64,000 bases of DNA, from the NCBI GenBank assembly GCA_003443635.1, contig CP031964.1:2202321-2266320 (forward strand). The letters run 5' to 3'. Made by a program: the position numbers and the translations under genes. The first letter of the stretch is position 1, and each line of letters starts with the position of its first letter. Positions 35,777 through 45,879 of the stretch are shown here, one piece after another. The notes under the pieces were generated by a model. It worked only from the letters and a program-made list of their open reading frames with translations, made no database searches and was not told the origin of the DNA. The stretch is from Flavobacteriaceae bacterium (GTDB taxonomy: Bacteria; Bacteroidota; Bacteroidia; Flavobacteriales; Flavobacteriaceae).

Positions 35777-36562
35777 TCAATTTGTTTGTATATCAGAGAT
35801 ACGTTCTACAAAAAATGTAGAAGTGCCTACTCCTTCAAGAGTAATAACATTTATTTGTGAGTTTGCATCAAAAATATGGATACTAATCACATCGTTTGCA
35901 GAAAATTCAAAAACATCTGCTAAGTGTAATGATGCAAAATCATGACGCGCATTATTAGTCATTAATCCTGTTAATGAAAAACTTCCAGTGTTCACTCCAT
36001 TTACACGCAAAATAGCGCTTAACCCTGCATCTGTTTGACCACCCGATTGATTTTGTATACTAATATTATATTGTACGCGATAACGTCCAGATTGTGTGAC
36101 TCTTAGTGTTTCATCATTTAATTGAACAAAAAGTGAAGGATCGTCATTCCATTCTACTGCACCAAAAATTGGAGTTAAAAGATTTGATCCGGTGGGGAAA
36201 TTTAAATCTGTATTCGTATCTGTATTTGAAAACTTTGCTGATATAGGAGCACTACTAGTAGATGAGCTATTTCCTGTACTTAAACTCACCCAATTAGGAG
36301 TAGCTGGAGTACCAACATTATAATCAAACGTATTTGTATTAGAATTAAAAATTAACATTCCTGTTGCTGGAGTAGGAATTGCATCTCTTTGTAAAGTTGT
36401 TAATCTCGGAAATAATACTCCAGATGTTGTAGATGTTACATCAAAAGCAGCTTGTGGATTTGTAGTACCAACACCAACCTGACCAGAAAGCTTATTTAGG
36501 TTAAAAATTATAACTAAAGCACATATCAATGTGCCTTTTTTAAGTAGGTTTTTCTTTTTCAT
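35777..36562 (-). CDS. Secreted protein with VGVGTTNP motif and C1q/TNF-like C-terminal domain
   Basis: A 261-residue protein with a signal peptide (1-27, KLSGQ). The mature N-terminus VGVGTTNPQAAFDV, followed by GVLFPRLTTLQRDAIPTPATGMLIFN, is a widespread Bacteroidota surface motif also seen near tail-spike-like trimeric domains. Residues 105-261 read as a jelly-roll (GRYRVQYNISIQNQS, FASLHLADVFEFSANDVISIHI) similar to C1q/TNF-like domains. This suggests a trimeric surface protein; the ligand is unknown. Confidence 0.7.
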   Translation of the reverse strand: MKKKNLLKKGTLICALVIIFNLNKLSGQVGVGTTNPQAAFDVTSTTSGVLFPRLTTLQRDAIPTPATGMLIFNSNTNTFDYNVGTPATPNWVSLSTGNSSSTSSAPISAKFSNTDTNTDLNFPTGSNLLTPIFGAVEWNDDPSLFVQLNDETLRVTQSGRYRVQYNISIQNQSGGQTDAGLSAILRVNGVNTGSFSLTGLMTNNARHDFASLHLADVFEFSANDVISIHIFDANSQINVITLEGVGTSTFFVERISDIQTN

Positions 36563-36736
36563 AGTTTGATTTGGGGGTTAAATCATTCGATTTGTCGATA
36601 CATTTGTACTTTTTCTTACACCTGCTATCTATTAAATTCGTTAATGTTTACTTAAAAAACACTTCTTATCTTTACGTTTTTAGTTATTAAATGTAATTTA
36701 TAATCCTAAAACCTACCATCATTAATTCATATTACA

Positions 36737-39064
36737 ATGAAGCATTTTTTGTTTTTACTTATATGTTCAATCTTTATCTTTAGTAGCTGTGATGGCAATA
36801 ATTCAGAACCTCAACTAAGTGCATTAAATTCTAAGGTTAAAAATGATTCCCTTCCTTCACGTAGGCAACTAAGACGTAATTTTTTTGAAAAACAAGAGTT
36901 ACTTATCGTATATGGAGCACAAGATGAAAATATCGAAAAAAATTATAAAATTCTATTAGAGGAAATTTCAAAAACACCTCAAATAGGCAGGCGTACAACA
37001 GCTATAAACTATAAATCTATTGAAGAGATTACTCAAAGCGATATACAAAATCGTGTATTATTCTTGTTGGGTACACCAGAAAGTAATTCTTTAATTAAAG
37101 AATTATCAGTTGATCTACCACTTTCTTTTTCGAGTACAAAATTGATTTTTAATCAGAATGATTACTCAAATAAAAAGGATATTATTTCATTAATGTTTTA
37201 TCCTAATCCAAAAAACATTAATCTACCTTTTAGTTTTATTACAGGAAATAGTGAACATGAAGTTTTTAATTTTATTAAAAATAAACTAACTCAAAATAGT
37301 CGTCGTCGTGGTTTTTTCTTTCAGAATATGGATTATGAAATTTTTAGTAATGACACTAAAGTACAAATGGGAAATTTTGATACCACTTGGAAAATTGACC
37401 CTAAAGTATATTTTGATTATTCAACTGGAAATGATACTATTTTAAAATCAGAATATTATAATTTTATATCGCACCAAGAAGCAATATCTACGTTAGGTAT
37501 CTCTCAATTAAATAATGATATAGAAACTTCTACTAAAGCCATATTAACATTTTTAGGCAAAAAAAATATTTCCTCCAAAATCAATTATCACATTTATAAA
37601 ACAGCAGAAGACAAAGGTTTAATGCTGGGCAATACAGAGCAAGCACACTTCGATATTAATGATCATTCAGTCCATACCATTATTAATGATAAATATGCCA
37701 ATAATTTTATTCAAAAAGAAAACGATTTAATAATTCAACATCTTTTAGGAAGTTCTAAATCGTTAACATTAGGGCGAGGTTTACCTGTGTTTTTTACTAG
37801 CAAATGGCAACGAGAAGGTTATGAATACTGGGTAGGGCGCTTGGCAAAATCAGGTAATACTTTATCTTTAGAAGAATTGTTTGACAATGAGTTAATTGAA
37901 AATGAATCTGATTTAGTAGTAGATTGCATGTCAGCAGCTTTAATTGATTTTCTTATCAAAAAATTAGGTAAGGATCAATTGTTAAATAGGTATCAAAACT
38001 GGACCCCTTCTCCTAAGGAAATCTCGAACCTAGAATCTTCTTGGCAACAGTATTTAGATATTATAGCTCGTAATACAAAAGTTGTAGCAAAACGAAACTT
38101 TAGTACAACTTATTTAAAAGGTTTTAATTTTGCTCACGAAGGATATGGCATTTACAATGGTTATTTATCTCGTAAAGCTACCGATGCATTAGTAAAACAA
38201 AAAGAAATGGGTGCCAATGCCATTACAATTGTTCCTTATAGTTATATTAGAGGTAGTGGAAATATAGAGCCTACTTATCTGTCCTTAAACAAAGGAGCTG
38301 GGTCTGAAAATGATCAAGGTGTAATACATTCAGCCTATGAAGCAAAAAAAATGGGAATGTCTACACTATTAAAACCTCAAATATTTGTTGGAGGCAGCTG
38401 GCCAGGTGAAATGGATTTTGAAACCGAAGAGCAATGGCAAGCATTCTTTAGTTATTACTATCGTTGGATTAGACATTATGCCTTTTTAGCAGAAATACAT
38501 AATATTGAAATGTTATCTGTAGGGGTTGAGTTTTCAATTGCAACTTTAACTCACGAGAGTAATTGGACAAGGATGATCAAAAACATTCGAGGTTTTTATT
38601 CCGGAAAACTAACTTATTCAGCTAATTGGGGAAAAGAGTTTGAAACCATTAGTTTATGGAAGGATTTAGATTTTATTGGTATTAATTCATATTACCCATT
38701 AAGTAATAAAAATGATGCCACAGATGAAGAGTTAAAAACAAGCTTTAATAAAGTAAAATCAAAAATTAAATCGGTTTATAATACATATAAAAAACCTATT
38801 GTATTTACTGAGATTGGTTTTAGAAGTATTAATGCTCCATGGAAACAACCTTATTCTGATGGCGATAACACCATTTTTAATGAAGAACATCAAGATCGCG
38901 CTTACAAAGTAATTTTTGAAGGCATAGAAAATGAAGAATGGTGTGGCGGGATTTTATGGTGGAAATTCCCTAGTTATCTTGAATATAGAGGAGTTGAAAA
39001 TACTGCTTTTACGCCTAATAATAAAAGAGCAGAAACTACAGTCAGAAAATGGTTCGCAAAATAA
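36737..39064 (+). CDS. Lipoprotein with peptidase-like N-terminal region and GH113-type glycoside hydrolase domain
   Basis: A 775-residue lipoprotein (lipobox FIFSSC, Cys about 19). Residues 457-775 are a TIM-barrel like GH113 beta-mannanases: KGFNFAHEGYG, candidate acid E598 in SVGVEFS, candidate nucleophile E692 in VFTEIGFRS, and GGILWWKFP. Residues 30-450 resemble a gluzincin-type peptidase scaffold: LIIQHLLGSSKSLTLGRGLPVFFTSKWQREGYEYWV has the expected spacing of helices, but the HExxH zinc motif is absent (IIQHLL). It converges on a T9SS gene with a 4-base gap. The substrate is not established. Confidence 0.72.
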   Translation: MKHFLFLLICSIFIFSSCDGNNSEPQLSALNSKVKNDSLPSRRQLRRNFFEKQELLIVYGAQDENIEKNYKILLEEISKTPQIGRRTTAINYKSIEEITQSDIQNRVLFLLGTPESNSLIKELSVDLPLSFSSTKLIFNQNDYSNKKDIISLMFYPNPKNINLPFSFITGNSEHEVFNFIKNKLTQNSRRRGFFFQNMDYEIFSNDTKVQMGNFDTTWKIDPKVYFDYSTGNDTILKSEYYNFISHQEAISTLGISQLNNDIETSTKAILTFLGKKNISSKINYHIYKTAEDKGLMLGNTEQAHFDINDHSVHTIINDKYANNFIQKENDLIIQHLLGSSKSLTLGRGLPVFFTSKWQREGYEYWVGRLAKSGNTLSLEELFDNELIENESDLVVDCMSAALIDFLIKKLGKDQLLNRYQNWTPSPKEISNLESSWQQYLDIIARNTKVVAKRNFSTTYLKGFNFAHEGYGIYNGYLSRKATDALVKQKEMGANAITIVPYSYIRGSGNIEPTYLSLNKGAGSENDQGVIHSAYEAKKMGMSTLLKPQIFVGGSWPGEMDFETEEQWQAFFSYYYRWIRHYAFLAEIHNIEMLSVGVEFSIATLTHESNWTRMIKNIRGFYSGKLTYSANWGKEFETISLWKDLDFIGINSYYPLSNKNDATDEELKTSFNKVKSKIKSVYNTYKKPIVFTEIGFRSINAPWKQPYSDGDNTIFNEEHQDRAYKVIFEGIENEEWCGGILWWKFPSYLEYRGVENTAFTPNNKRAETTVRKWFAK

Positions 39065-39068
39065 ATTA

Positions 39069-42000
39069 TTATCGTTTTAAAGTAAAGTGTCTTGTAACCT
39101 CTCTTCCGTCTTGTAAACGTACTCTAAACCAATAATCATTTGTTGGTAAGCTTTCTCCATTAAACGTACCATCCCAACCAATAGATAAAGGAGATAATTG
39201 TTTTATTAGCTTGCCATAACGATCAAAAATGTAAATAATAGTATCGGGTTGAAATTGTTCGTTAACTCCTCTTACTTGCCAAAAATCGTTATCTCCATCA
39301 TTATTAGGTGTAAAAAATCTTGGGAATCCTATAACAGAAACTTCTATAGATACAGTACCACATCCATTTTTATCTCTCACATAAATAGTGTGAAATCCAG
39401 GAGCTACATTTTCGAAAAACGGTTCGTCTTGATAAGGCCCAAATTCACTATCTAATGAAAATTCATAATCTCCTAAACCTAAATTATTATTTGTAGTATT
39501 GATTGTTATTGTATTATTATCTGAAATATCTACAATGTCTATATCATCTAAAGTAATCGTTGCTAATTCTGATGCGTTTACAAAAATTTCTCTAGTTCGT
39601 GAGCAATCTGTACCATCTGTTGTAGTTAATGTTACAAAATAAGTTCCAGGAATAGTTACCGTTAACGTAGATTCATCTGATAGGAAGTCACCGGTGCTAT
39701 TTGTCCAAAAATATGTAAAATTTTGAGTGGGATTATCTTCTTGAGGGTCTAATACTATACTAAAGTTGGGATCAGATTGGCATAAAATTATTGGAGTCTC
39801 TACCGAAAAATCAGGTAATGGGTTTACTATCAAATCAAAACTAGTAGTAGCAACACAGTTTCTGTTAATAGGGTTAACAACTTCTACAGATATTGTTTGT
39901 GTTGCTGAAGTAAAAGGGTTTGGTAATGGACTTGGTAATGTATTACCTGATCCATCAAAATAAAAAACTTCCATTCCAGTTTGTCCATTAAGGATAGTAC
40001 TTTGTATTTGAGATGTATCAAAATCGTGTAATCCATCTGCATCATCAATACCGTCATCACAAACAGGGTCAATAATTACAGTATTTGCTATTGGAGAATC
40101 ATCGACAATAAATTCTAAAGTAGTTTCATCTGTACATGGGCCATTTAAAGCATTAGTAATATTGTTTGTAAGTACAATTCTGATAGTTTGACTAGTCGTT
40201 AGAAATGGATTTGGCAATGGGCTTGGTAACGGATTATTATTCTCATCAAAATAAGTAATTGTTACATCATTAGGATCTTGTCCGTTTAATAAATCTGTTT
40301 CAACTTGCGATACATCAAATGGGAAAATTCCATCATCGTCATCATCACATTGCCTTTCAATAGTTACTGTATTTGCAATTGGCAATGCTTCAACATTTAA
40401 AGTTACATGTACTCCAAACCCTAAACAATCATTATTAATTTCACTATCAACTCTAATATAGATGTCTTGAGAATTTGGGTATCCAATATTTCTGTAATTA
40501 GAGGGATCTGTAATTGCGTTTATTTCTTCTAAAGCATCTGCTTCATTTCTATAATAACTTATTATTGGATTCTGCCCTACAGGAAAAAGAGCTTCTACTA
40601 AAGGGGTCACATTGCTAAAATCAAATGTTGCTATACCATCACGATTATCATTATTAGCAGTATCATTTCCATTACTATCTAAAAAATCATCACAAACTGT
40701 AAATATATTTTGAAAAGAAGCAGGAATAGCAGTAACTGATACTCTAAGCTGAACTTCAGAAACCACTGCACAGCCAAATTCAGAAGTTATTCTAGCCCAA
40801 ACTATATCACTACTTGGTGTTCTATTAATATAAGTAGTAGGATTAGCAATGAAACCATTGCTGGATGTATCTCCAGAACGTGCTTCAGCTTCGGTTAAAA
40901 AATAAGTAAACGTTTCATTTGCAGCATTAGATGAAATCTCTAAATTTACTTCATTTAGATTAAAAGCACTAAATCCATCAATATCATTATCACATTGCAA
41001 TAATTCTACTGGTGTATTAATAATAGGCAACGGGTATACTGTTAAGGTTATCTCATCAGAAAATAATCCACAACTATTTCCTATTCTGTCTAATCGAGCT
41101 CTGTATTGCGTTGTATTAAAGCTAAGCGGAGTTGTGATAATAGATAAATTAGCAGTTGTGACACCATTATAATTTGCATCATCTGTTAAATTTGTCCAAA
41201 GAATCCCATCGTTACTTACCTGCCATTGAATCGTATCAAATTCTGAAGATTCTAAATTAATAATAATATCAGACAGCTCACAAACAGCTTGATTAGTAGG
41301 TTGTACATCTATAGAAATAGGTGCAGCAATAATATAATTAGGGTTTGGGGTTATATAACCGTCATTTGCATTAGTAACTACTCCTAAAATATTAACTATA
41401 ACTGGTGTATCTCCAAGCATAGCATCTCCGTTTCCATCTGAAAAACCAGCTTCAATAACATCACTACACAAGTCAGCATCACTATCGCTATCTCTATAAT
41501 TAAATAAAATATCTGCATCCGTATTTACTAGCACATAACCTATTTCACCGCTATCAGGATTTGTTTCTGCCGCATCTATCCATCCATTCAATCCAAAGTC
41601 TATAATTGGATTATCTACAATACCATCAAAATCTGTATCTGATAATAAGCTCCCTGATTCTTCTATATCGTATATGCCATCGTTATCACTATCTAAATCT
41701 ATATAATCTGGAACCGTATCTATATCTGTATCAATTTCAATAGCATTAATATCAAAAACATCATCTAATCCATTAGCATCTACATCTACATTAGACACGA
41801 TAATTCCACCTACCCCTTGAGACTCAATAATATCTGGGACAGTATCATTATCAGAATCTAAATCTAATGCATCTTCTATACCGTCATTATCTATATCTCT
41901 AGGCACACAGGTAGTAATTATTCTAAATGTTGCTTGGTTACTACTTGTTTCTGAATTTGTTTTATGTGTATATATAAATGAATCTACTAAGTGAGCAGAG

Positions 42001-44153
42001 AACGAAAAGGTTCCTGCTCCCAGAGCTAATGAAGGTCCATTTACTCTAAAACGAATTTCAAATGATGAGAACTCGGTAACTCCAGTTTCAAAAATACCGT
42101 CAAAATTAGTATCAATTAATATTTGATTATCTGGGTTTAATACAGTAATATTTTTATCATTCGGTACTCTTAATATAAATTCTTCATCATTAGTTAATAA
42201 CCCATTACCTAAAGTTGTTGTGGAAGCATATTCCAATTGTAAACTCAACTCACTATCAAAATCTAATTGATAAGTCACACTAGTTTCGTCATTCCCAGTT
42301 TGAGCAGGCAAATCTGTTCTAAAACTACCATCTGGTGCACCTATAAAAGGTGTTGTTGCTACATTCCCTTGAGTCATAACTATTCCTGTATAAGTATAGT
42401 TTCCTATTGGTATTGTACCTCCATTACTATTTGATAAATCTATATCTTGATTTCCAAAAGATTCAGAACAATTAAGAATTCCGTCGTTATCATTATCAAT
42501 ATCAATATTATCATTAACGTCGTCATTATCAATATCTGTTGGGCAAGCACTTACAGGAATAACATCTGATTGCAAAGATCCTGGGCATCCAGAAATTTCT
42601 CCTACTACATAATAAAACCCTGGTTCTTGAGGTATAAATGTTATGTCTGTCGCTCCAGGAATAGCTTGATCATTTAAAAACCACTGAAATGTATCAAAAG
42701 AAGAAATACTACTCAACCCTAATTGTACATTAGGAATACATTGGCCAGCTTGAGAAACATCTATATCTTGTAATGAGACTTCTGGAGTAAACGAAAATCC
42801 TGAATAATATCCTCCAAATGCAGCAGCACCATTAGCTCCGAAGTATGCAACATAAACTTGTCTGGTAGATACTACACTTACGTTTCCTGAAAGGCCTTCA
42901 ACTATATAAGTTTCTAGATTTGGGTTTCCTGTAATATTTTGTCTAACTCCTCCTAATGCCAAAATATCTGTACCGTTAATTGTTACACTTGCACCAACTT
43001 CTGTAACTATCGTTATTCCCCCAGAAAATGTTATTGATCCAATATTATTAATAAAAGGAATATTATCTACAATACGTGGTGTTTGGCAGTTAATTGGAGG
43101 AACAAAAAACATTCCTTGATTAGGTTCACTATTAAAAACACCTCCAATTCCTTGATAAGCAAATACATTTTTTGAGGTCGTTACATATAAGTTATTATTT
43201 GTTCCATAGTTTGATCCATCAATAGAAATAAATTCACCGGCATCTAATGTTGTTAATAGCGTTGTTCCATTTATAAATACTTCTGTATCATTCTCGTGTG
43301 CAACAATTAATGGACGTTCAACCTGATCATTCCCTCTAGCTCTAACAAAAACATACTCATTGCCTATTCGCTCTAATGGCACTAATTGATCAATTCCAAT
43401 ATCTCTCCCCCCGCCTATGTCATTACTACCATTAAAAGAACCACTGTTAACTGCTATTGGTTTTGTAGCCGATACTAAAGTTCCTATTAACCCATCTCCG
43501 TTTGCATTGGTGATATTGGTTTGTAAAGCTATAATATAACTCTCTCCAGTATTTAATGTGATATTAGTTGGTGTGTTATTAAGTATGACAACTCCTGGTC
43601 CCAAATCTGTAAAACTCACATCTGTATTATCTTCTGTAGCTAATACAGAAACAAAGCTCAAATAATCTGCTGCTGGGTTTGTTGTTTGACTTGTAAATGT
43701 TCCTACTCTAAATGTTCTTCCTAAACCAGCCAGTCCTTTACTTACCAACCCACCTGCTTGTGGAAAATTATTACCAGCTAGTAATCTGACCGTTACATAT
43801 ACTAAATCTTCAGCTTCAATAATATATCCCTTATCATTATGTAATGAAGCTGTATCTGAGCTATTTACTACAAGTTGAGAATCATTAGTATTGCTAATAA
43901 AAAACTCTATTGGGGATCCATTAGACACTACCATATCTATAGGTGTTCCTCCTAAAGGAATAATCCTCACATTTACATTGGTTGCTGTTGGTGTTGAAAT
44001 ATATAAATACTGTCCCTGAGGAATGGAGCCTGTACTGTTAGATGCTGTTAAAGGAGGAATATAATGAGTTCTACTAAATTGAGAGTATCCCAATTTTGTA
44101 AAAAAAAGAAATAAGATTAAAATTAATCCTTTTATGTATTTCACTTTTCTCAA
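39069..44153 (-). CDS. T9SS type B cargo protein with IgGFc-binding-like and TSP3-type repeats
   Basis: A 1694-residue exported protein. Signal 1-24 is followed by an IgGFc-binding-like N-terminal region (about 130-430, with VAHENDTEVFINGTTLLTTLDAGEF), thrombospondin type 3-like Asp repeats (DIDNDDVNDNIDIDNDNDG near 540-560; further copies about 750-840), a long series of beta-sandwich modules each with a CDDDDDG-like loop, and a C-terminal CHU_C/T9SS type B domain (about 1605-1694) starting FPRFFTPNNDGDNDFW. These large proteins are secreted by the T9SS and often act as adhesins. Single gene. Confidence 0.9.
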   Translation of the reverse strand: MRKVKYIKGLILILFLFFTKLGYSQFSRTHYIPPLTASNSTGSIPQGQYLYISTPTATNVNVRIIPLGGTPIDMVVSNGSPIEFFISNTNDSQLVVNSSDTASLHNDKGYIIEAEDLVYVTVRLLAGNNFPQAGGLVSKGLAGLGRTFRVGTFTSQTTNPAADYLSFVSVLATEDNTDVSFTDLGPGVVILNNTPTNITLNTGESYIIALQTNITNANGDGLIGTLVSATKPIAVNSGSFNGSNDIGGGRDIGIDQLVPLERIGNEYVFVRARGNDQVERPLIVAHENDTEVFINGTTLLTTLDAGEFISIDGSNYGTNNNLYVTTSKNVFAYQGIGGVFNSEPNQGMFFVPPINCQTPRIVDNIPFINNIGSITFSGGITIVTEVGASVTINGTDILALGGVRQNITGNPNLETYIVEGLSGNVSVVSTRQVYVAYFGANGAAAFGGYYSGFSFTPEVSLQDIDVSQAGQCIPNVQLGLSSISSFDTFQWFLNDQAIPGATDITFIPQEPGFYYVVGEISGCPGSLQSDVIPVSACPTDIDNDDVNDNIDIDNDNDGILNCSESFGNQDIDLSNSNGGTIPIGNYTYTGIVMTQGNVATTPFIGAPDGSFRTDLPAQTGNDETSVTYQLDFDSELSLQLEYASTTTLGNGLLTNDEEFILRVPNDKNITVLNPDNQILIDTNFDGIFETGVTEFSSFEIRFRVNGPSLALGAGTFSFSAHLVDSFIYTHKTNSETSSNQATFRIITTCVPRDIDNDGIEDALDLDSDNDTVPDIIESQGVGGIIVSNVDVDANGLDDVFDINAIEIDTDIDTVPDYIDLDSDNDGIYDIEESGSLLSDTDFDGIVDNPIIDFGLNGWIDAAETNPDSGEIGYVLVNTDADILFNYRDSDSDADLCSDVIEAGFSDGNGDAMLGDTPVIVNILGVVTNANDGYITPNPNYIIAAPISIDVQPTNQAVCELSDIIINLESSEFDTIQWQVSNDGILWTNLTDDANYNGVTTANLSIITTPLSFNTTQYRARLDRIGNSCGLFSDEITLTVYPLPIINTPVELLQCDNDIDGFSAFNLNEVNLEISSNAANETFTYFLTEAEARSGDTSSNGFIANPTTYINRTPSSDIVWARITSEFGCAVVSEVQLRVSVTAIPASFQNIFTVCDDFLDSNGNDTANNDNRDGIATFDFSNVTPLVEALFPVGQNPIISYYRNEADALEEINAITDPSNYRNIGYPNSQDIYIRVDSEINNDCLGFGVHVTLNVEALPIANTVTIERQCDDDDDGIFPFDVSQVETDLLNGQDPNDVTITYFDENNNPLPSPLPNPFLTTSQTIRIVLTNNITNALNGPCTDETTLEFIVDDSPIANTVIIDPVCDDGIDDADGLHDFDTSQIQSTILNGQTGMEVFYFDGSGNTLPSPLPNPFTSATQTISVEVVNPINRNCVATTSFDLIVNPLPDFSVETPIILCQSDPNFSIVLDPQEDNPTQNFTYFWTNSTGDFLSDESTLTVTIPGTYFVTLTTTDGTDCSRTREIFVNASELATITLDDIDIVDISDNNTITINTTNNNLGLGDYEFSLDSEFGPYQDEPFFENVAPGFHTIYVRDKNGCGTVSIEVSVIGFPRFFTPNNDGDNDFWQVRGVNEQFQPDTIIYIFDRYGKLIKQLSPLSIGWDGTFNGESLPTNDYWFRVRLQDGREVTRHFTLKR

Positions 44154-44345
44154 ATCATTTATTTATATGAGTGAAATTAAAAAATGACGCTTACAAATAA
44201 ATATATAAGACTTAAAGTAGATACTAATAGTTTAATTCTTTTGATTTTTTAACAGTTTTATCGATGAAATAATAAAAATCATCGTTTATCTATTTCAATT
44301 ATAAATATTCAAAATATATTTACAACAATTATTTTTATAAATTAT

Positions 44346-44849
44346 ATGGATAAAATTGAAAGCATCATCCAATATTTGGATCTAGCCCCCCATCCAGAAG
44401 GAGGTTACTATAAAGAAACTTACAGAAGTGAGGGTGAAATAAATTTAGATAGCCTCAGTGCAAACTATTCTGGAAAAAGAAATTATTCAACAAGTATTTA
44501 TTTTCTATTAACTTCAAAAATAGTTTCAGCTTTTCATAGAATTAATCAAGATGAGATTTGGCATTTTTATGATGGTCATCCTATAAAAATTCATATGATT
44601 TCTGATACTGGAAATTATTCTAATGTAATTATTGGCAATCAATTAAGCAAAGGGCAAACGCCACAATTTGTAGTTCCTGGGCATGTTTGGTTTGCAGCCG
44701 AGGTCATTAGTGATAATAGCTATGGGTTAGTAGGTTGCACTGTAGCTCCTGGGTTTGATTTTGATGATTTTATATTACCAACACGAGAAGAATTAATTTT
44801 AAGATTTCCTCGGCACAAAAACATTATCACGCAATTTACACGTCAATAA
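44346..44849 (+). CDS. Cupin domain-containing protein (DUF985)
   Basis: A 167-residue protein of the DUF985 cupin group: LAPHPEGGYYKETYRSEG, STSIYFLLTSKIVSAFHRINQDEIWHFYDGHP, then the second cupin motif around PGHVWFAAEV. The two His in FHRINQDEIWHF suggest a metal site. DUF985 members have been proposed to act on sugar nucleotides but have no settled function. First gene in a plus-strand cluster with a nitrilase, an aminotransferase and two SDR-type proteins; it is 83 bases from the nitrilase gene. Confidence 0.88.
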   Translation: MDKIESIIQYLDLAPHPEGGYYKETYRSEGEINLDSLSANYSGKRNYSTSIYFLLTSKIVSAFHRINQDEIWHFYDGHPIKIHMISDTGNYSNVIIGNQLSKGQTPQFVVPGHVWFAAEVISDNSYGLVGCTVAPGFDFDDFILPTREELILRFPRHKNIITQFTRQ

Positions 44850-44895
44850 ATTAAATATTTCTTAAAGAGCGTACGAAAGTGTATTTTTACACAGA

Positions 44896-44907
44896 GTTTT
44901 GTAGTAC
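44896..44907 (+). promoter_or_regulatory. 12-mer GTTTTGTAGTAC upstream of the nitrilase gene
   Basis: The 12-mer lies 26 bases before the nitrilase ATG and occurs identically at 51287-51298, 25 bases before another start. The TTTTG part could be a -7 element with the start point just downstream. A small hairpin GTGTA/TACAC lies directly upstream at 44879-44892. Confidence 0.45.
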
Positions 44908-44932
44908 ATTTTCCTTTTTTAAATAATAATTA

Positions 44933-45859
44933 ATGTCTAAAGTAAAAGTTGCCTTAATACAAGATAGTCCTGCTTTTTTCGATAAAGAAAAAACTATTGC
45001 TAAAGTTGAAGATTTCACTAAAACTTATGCAAAACAAGGTTGTGAACTAATTGTTTTTCCAGAGTCATTTATTCCTGGGTATCCTCGAGGATTTGATTTC
45101 GGAGCAAAAGTAGGTAGTCGCACACAAGAAGGTCGAGAATTGTATGCCGAATATTCAAGAAACAGTATTAATCTAAAAAGTGACGATTTAAAACAACTAG
45201 AACGTATTTCGAAAGAAAACAGTTGTTATATGATAGTTGGTGCTACTGAACAAAAAGAAACGAACGGAAGTTTATATTGTTCGATGTTATATATCTCTCC
45301 TACTGATGGTTTATTAGGTGTACACCGAAAAATAAAACCTACAGGAACCGAACGTATTATTTGGGCTGAAGCCTCTGGAGAATCTTTAGTTACTTTTAAC
45401 ACTAAAATTGGAAAATTAGGAGGATTAATTTGTTGGGAAAATTATATGCCTTTAGCGCGTATGGCTATGTATAAAAAGGGAGTTGAAATTTATATTGCAC
45501 CTACAGCAGATTCAAGAGAAAATTGGATTTCTACGATGAAGCATATTGCTTTAGAGGGACGTTGTTTTGTATTAGGGTGTAATCAATACTTCACAAAGTC
45601 AATGTATCCAGAAAAATATCAGCATTTAATTACCGATAGTCCTGAAAATATATGTCCTGGAGGGAGTGTTATTGTATCTCCATTAGGGGAAATAATAGAA
45701 GGTCCATTATTTGACAGTTCTGGTGCATTGGTAGCAGAATTAAATTTAAACGATATCAACTCAAGTAAATTAGATTTTGATGTGATTGGGCATTATTCAC
45801 GAGATGACATTTTTAAGTTTAATGTTGTTAACCAACCAGAAATAAAAAAAGAAAAGTAA
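44933..45859 (+). CDS. Nitrilase (carbon-nitrogen hydrolase superfamily)
   Basis: A 308-residue nitrilase-superfamily enzyme with the catalytic triad E44 (FPESFIPGYPRG), K133 (HRKIKPTGTER) and C167 (GGLICWENYMPLARMAMY). FIPGYPRG, CWENYMP and the C-terminal DVIGHYSRDDIF are features of true nitrilases (branch 1) rather than amidases, so it probably hydrolyses a nitrile to a carboxylic acid and ammonia. It leads the aminotransferase and SDR genes on the same strand, 20 bases apart. The natural nitrile is unknown. Confidence 0.9.
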   Translation: MSKVKVALIQDSPAFFDKEKTIAKVEDFTKTYAKQGCELIVFPESFIPGYPRGFDFGAKVGSRTQEGRELYAEYSRNSINLKSDDLKQLERISKENSCYMIVGATEQKETNGSLYCSMLYISPTDGLLGVHRKIKPTGTERIIWAEASGESLVTFNTKIGKLGGLICWENYMPLARMAMYKKGVEIYIAPTADSRENWISTMKHIALEGRCFVLGCNQYFTKSMYPEKYQHLITDSPENICPGGSVIVSPLGEIIEGPLFDSSGALVAELNLNDINSSKLDFDVIGHYSRDDIFKFNVVNQPEIKKEK

Positions 45860-45879
45860 AAGCAGTAAATTATTCAACA

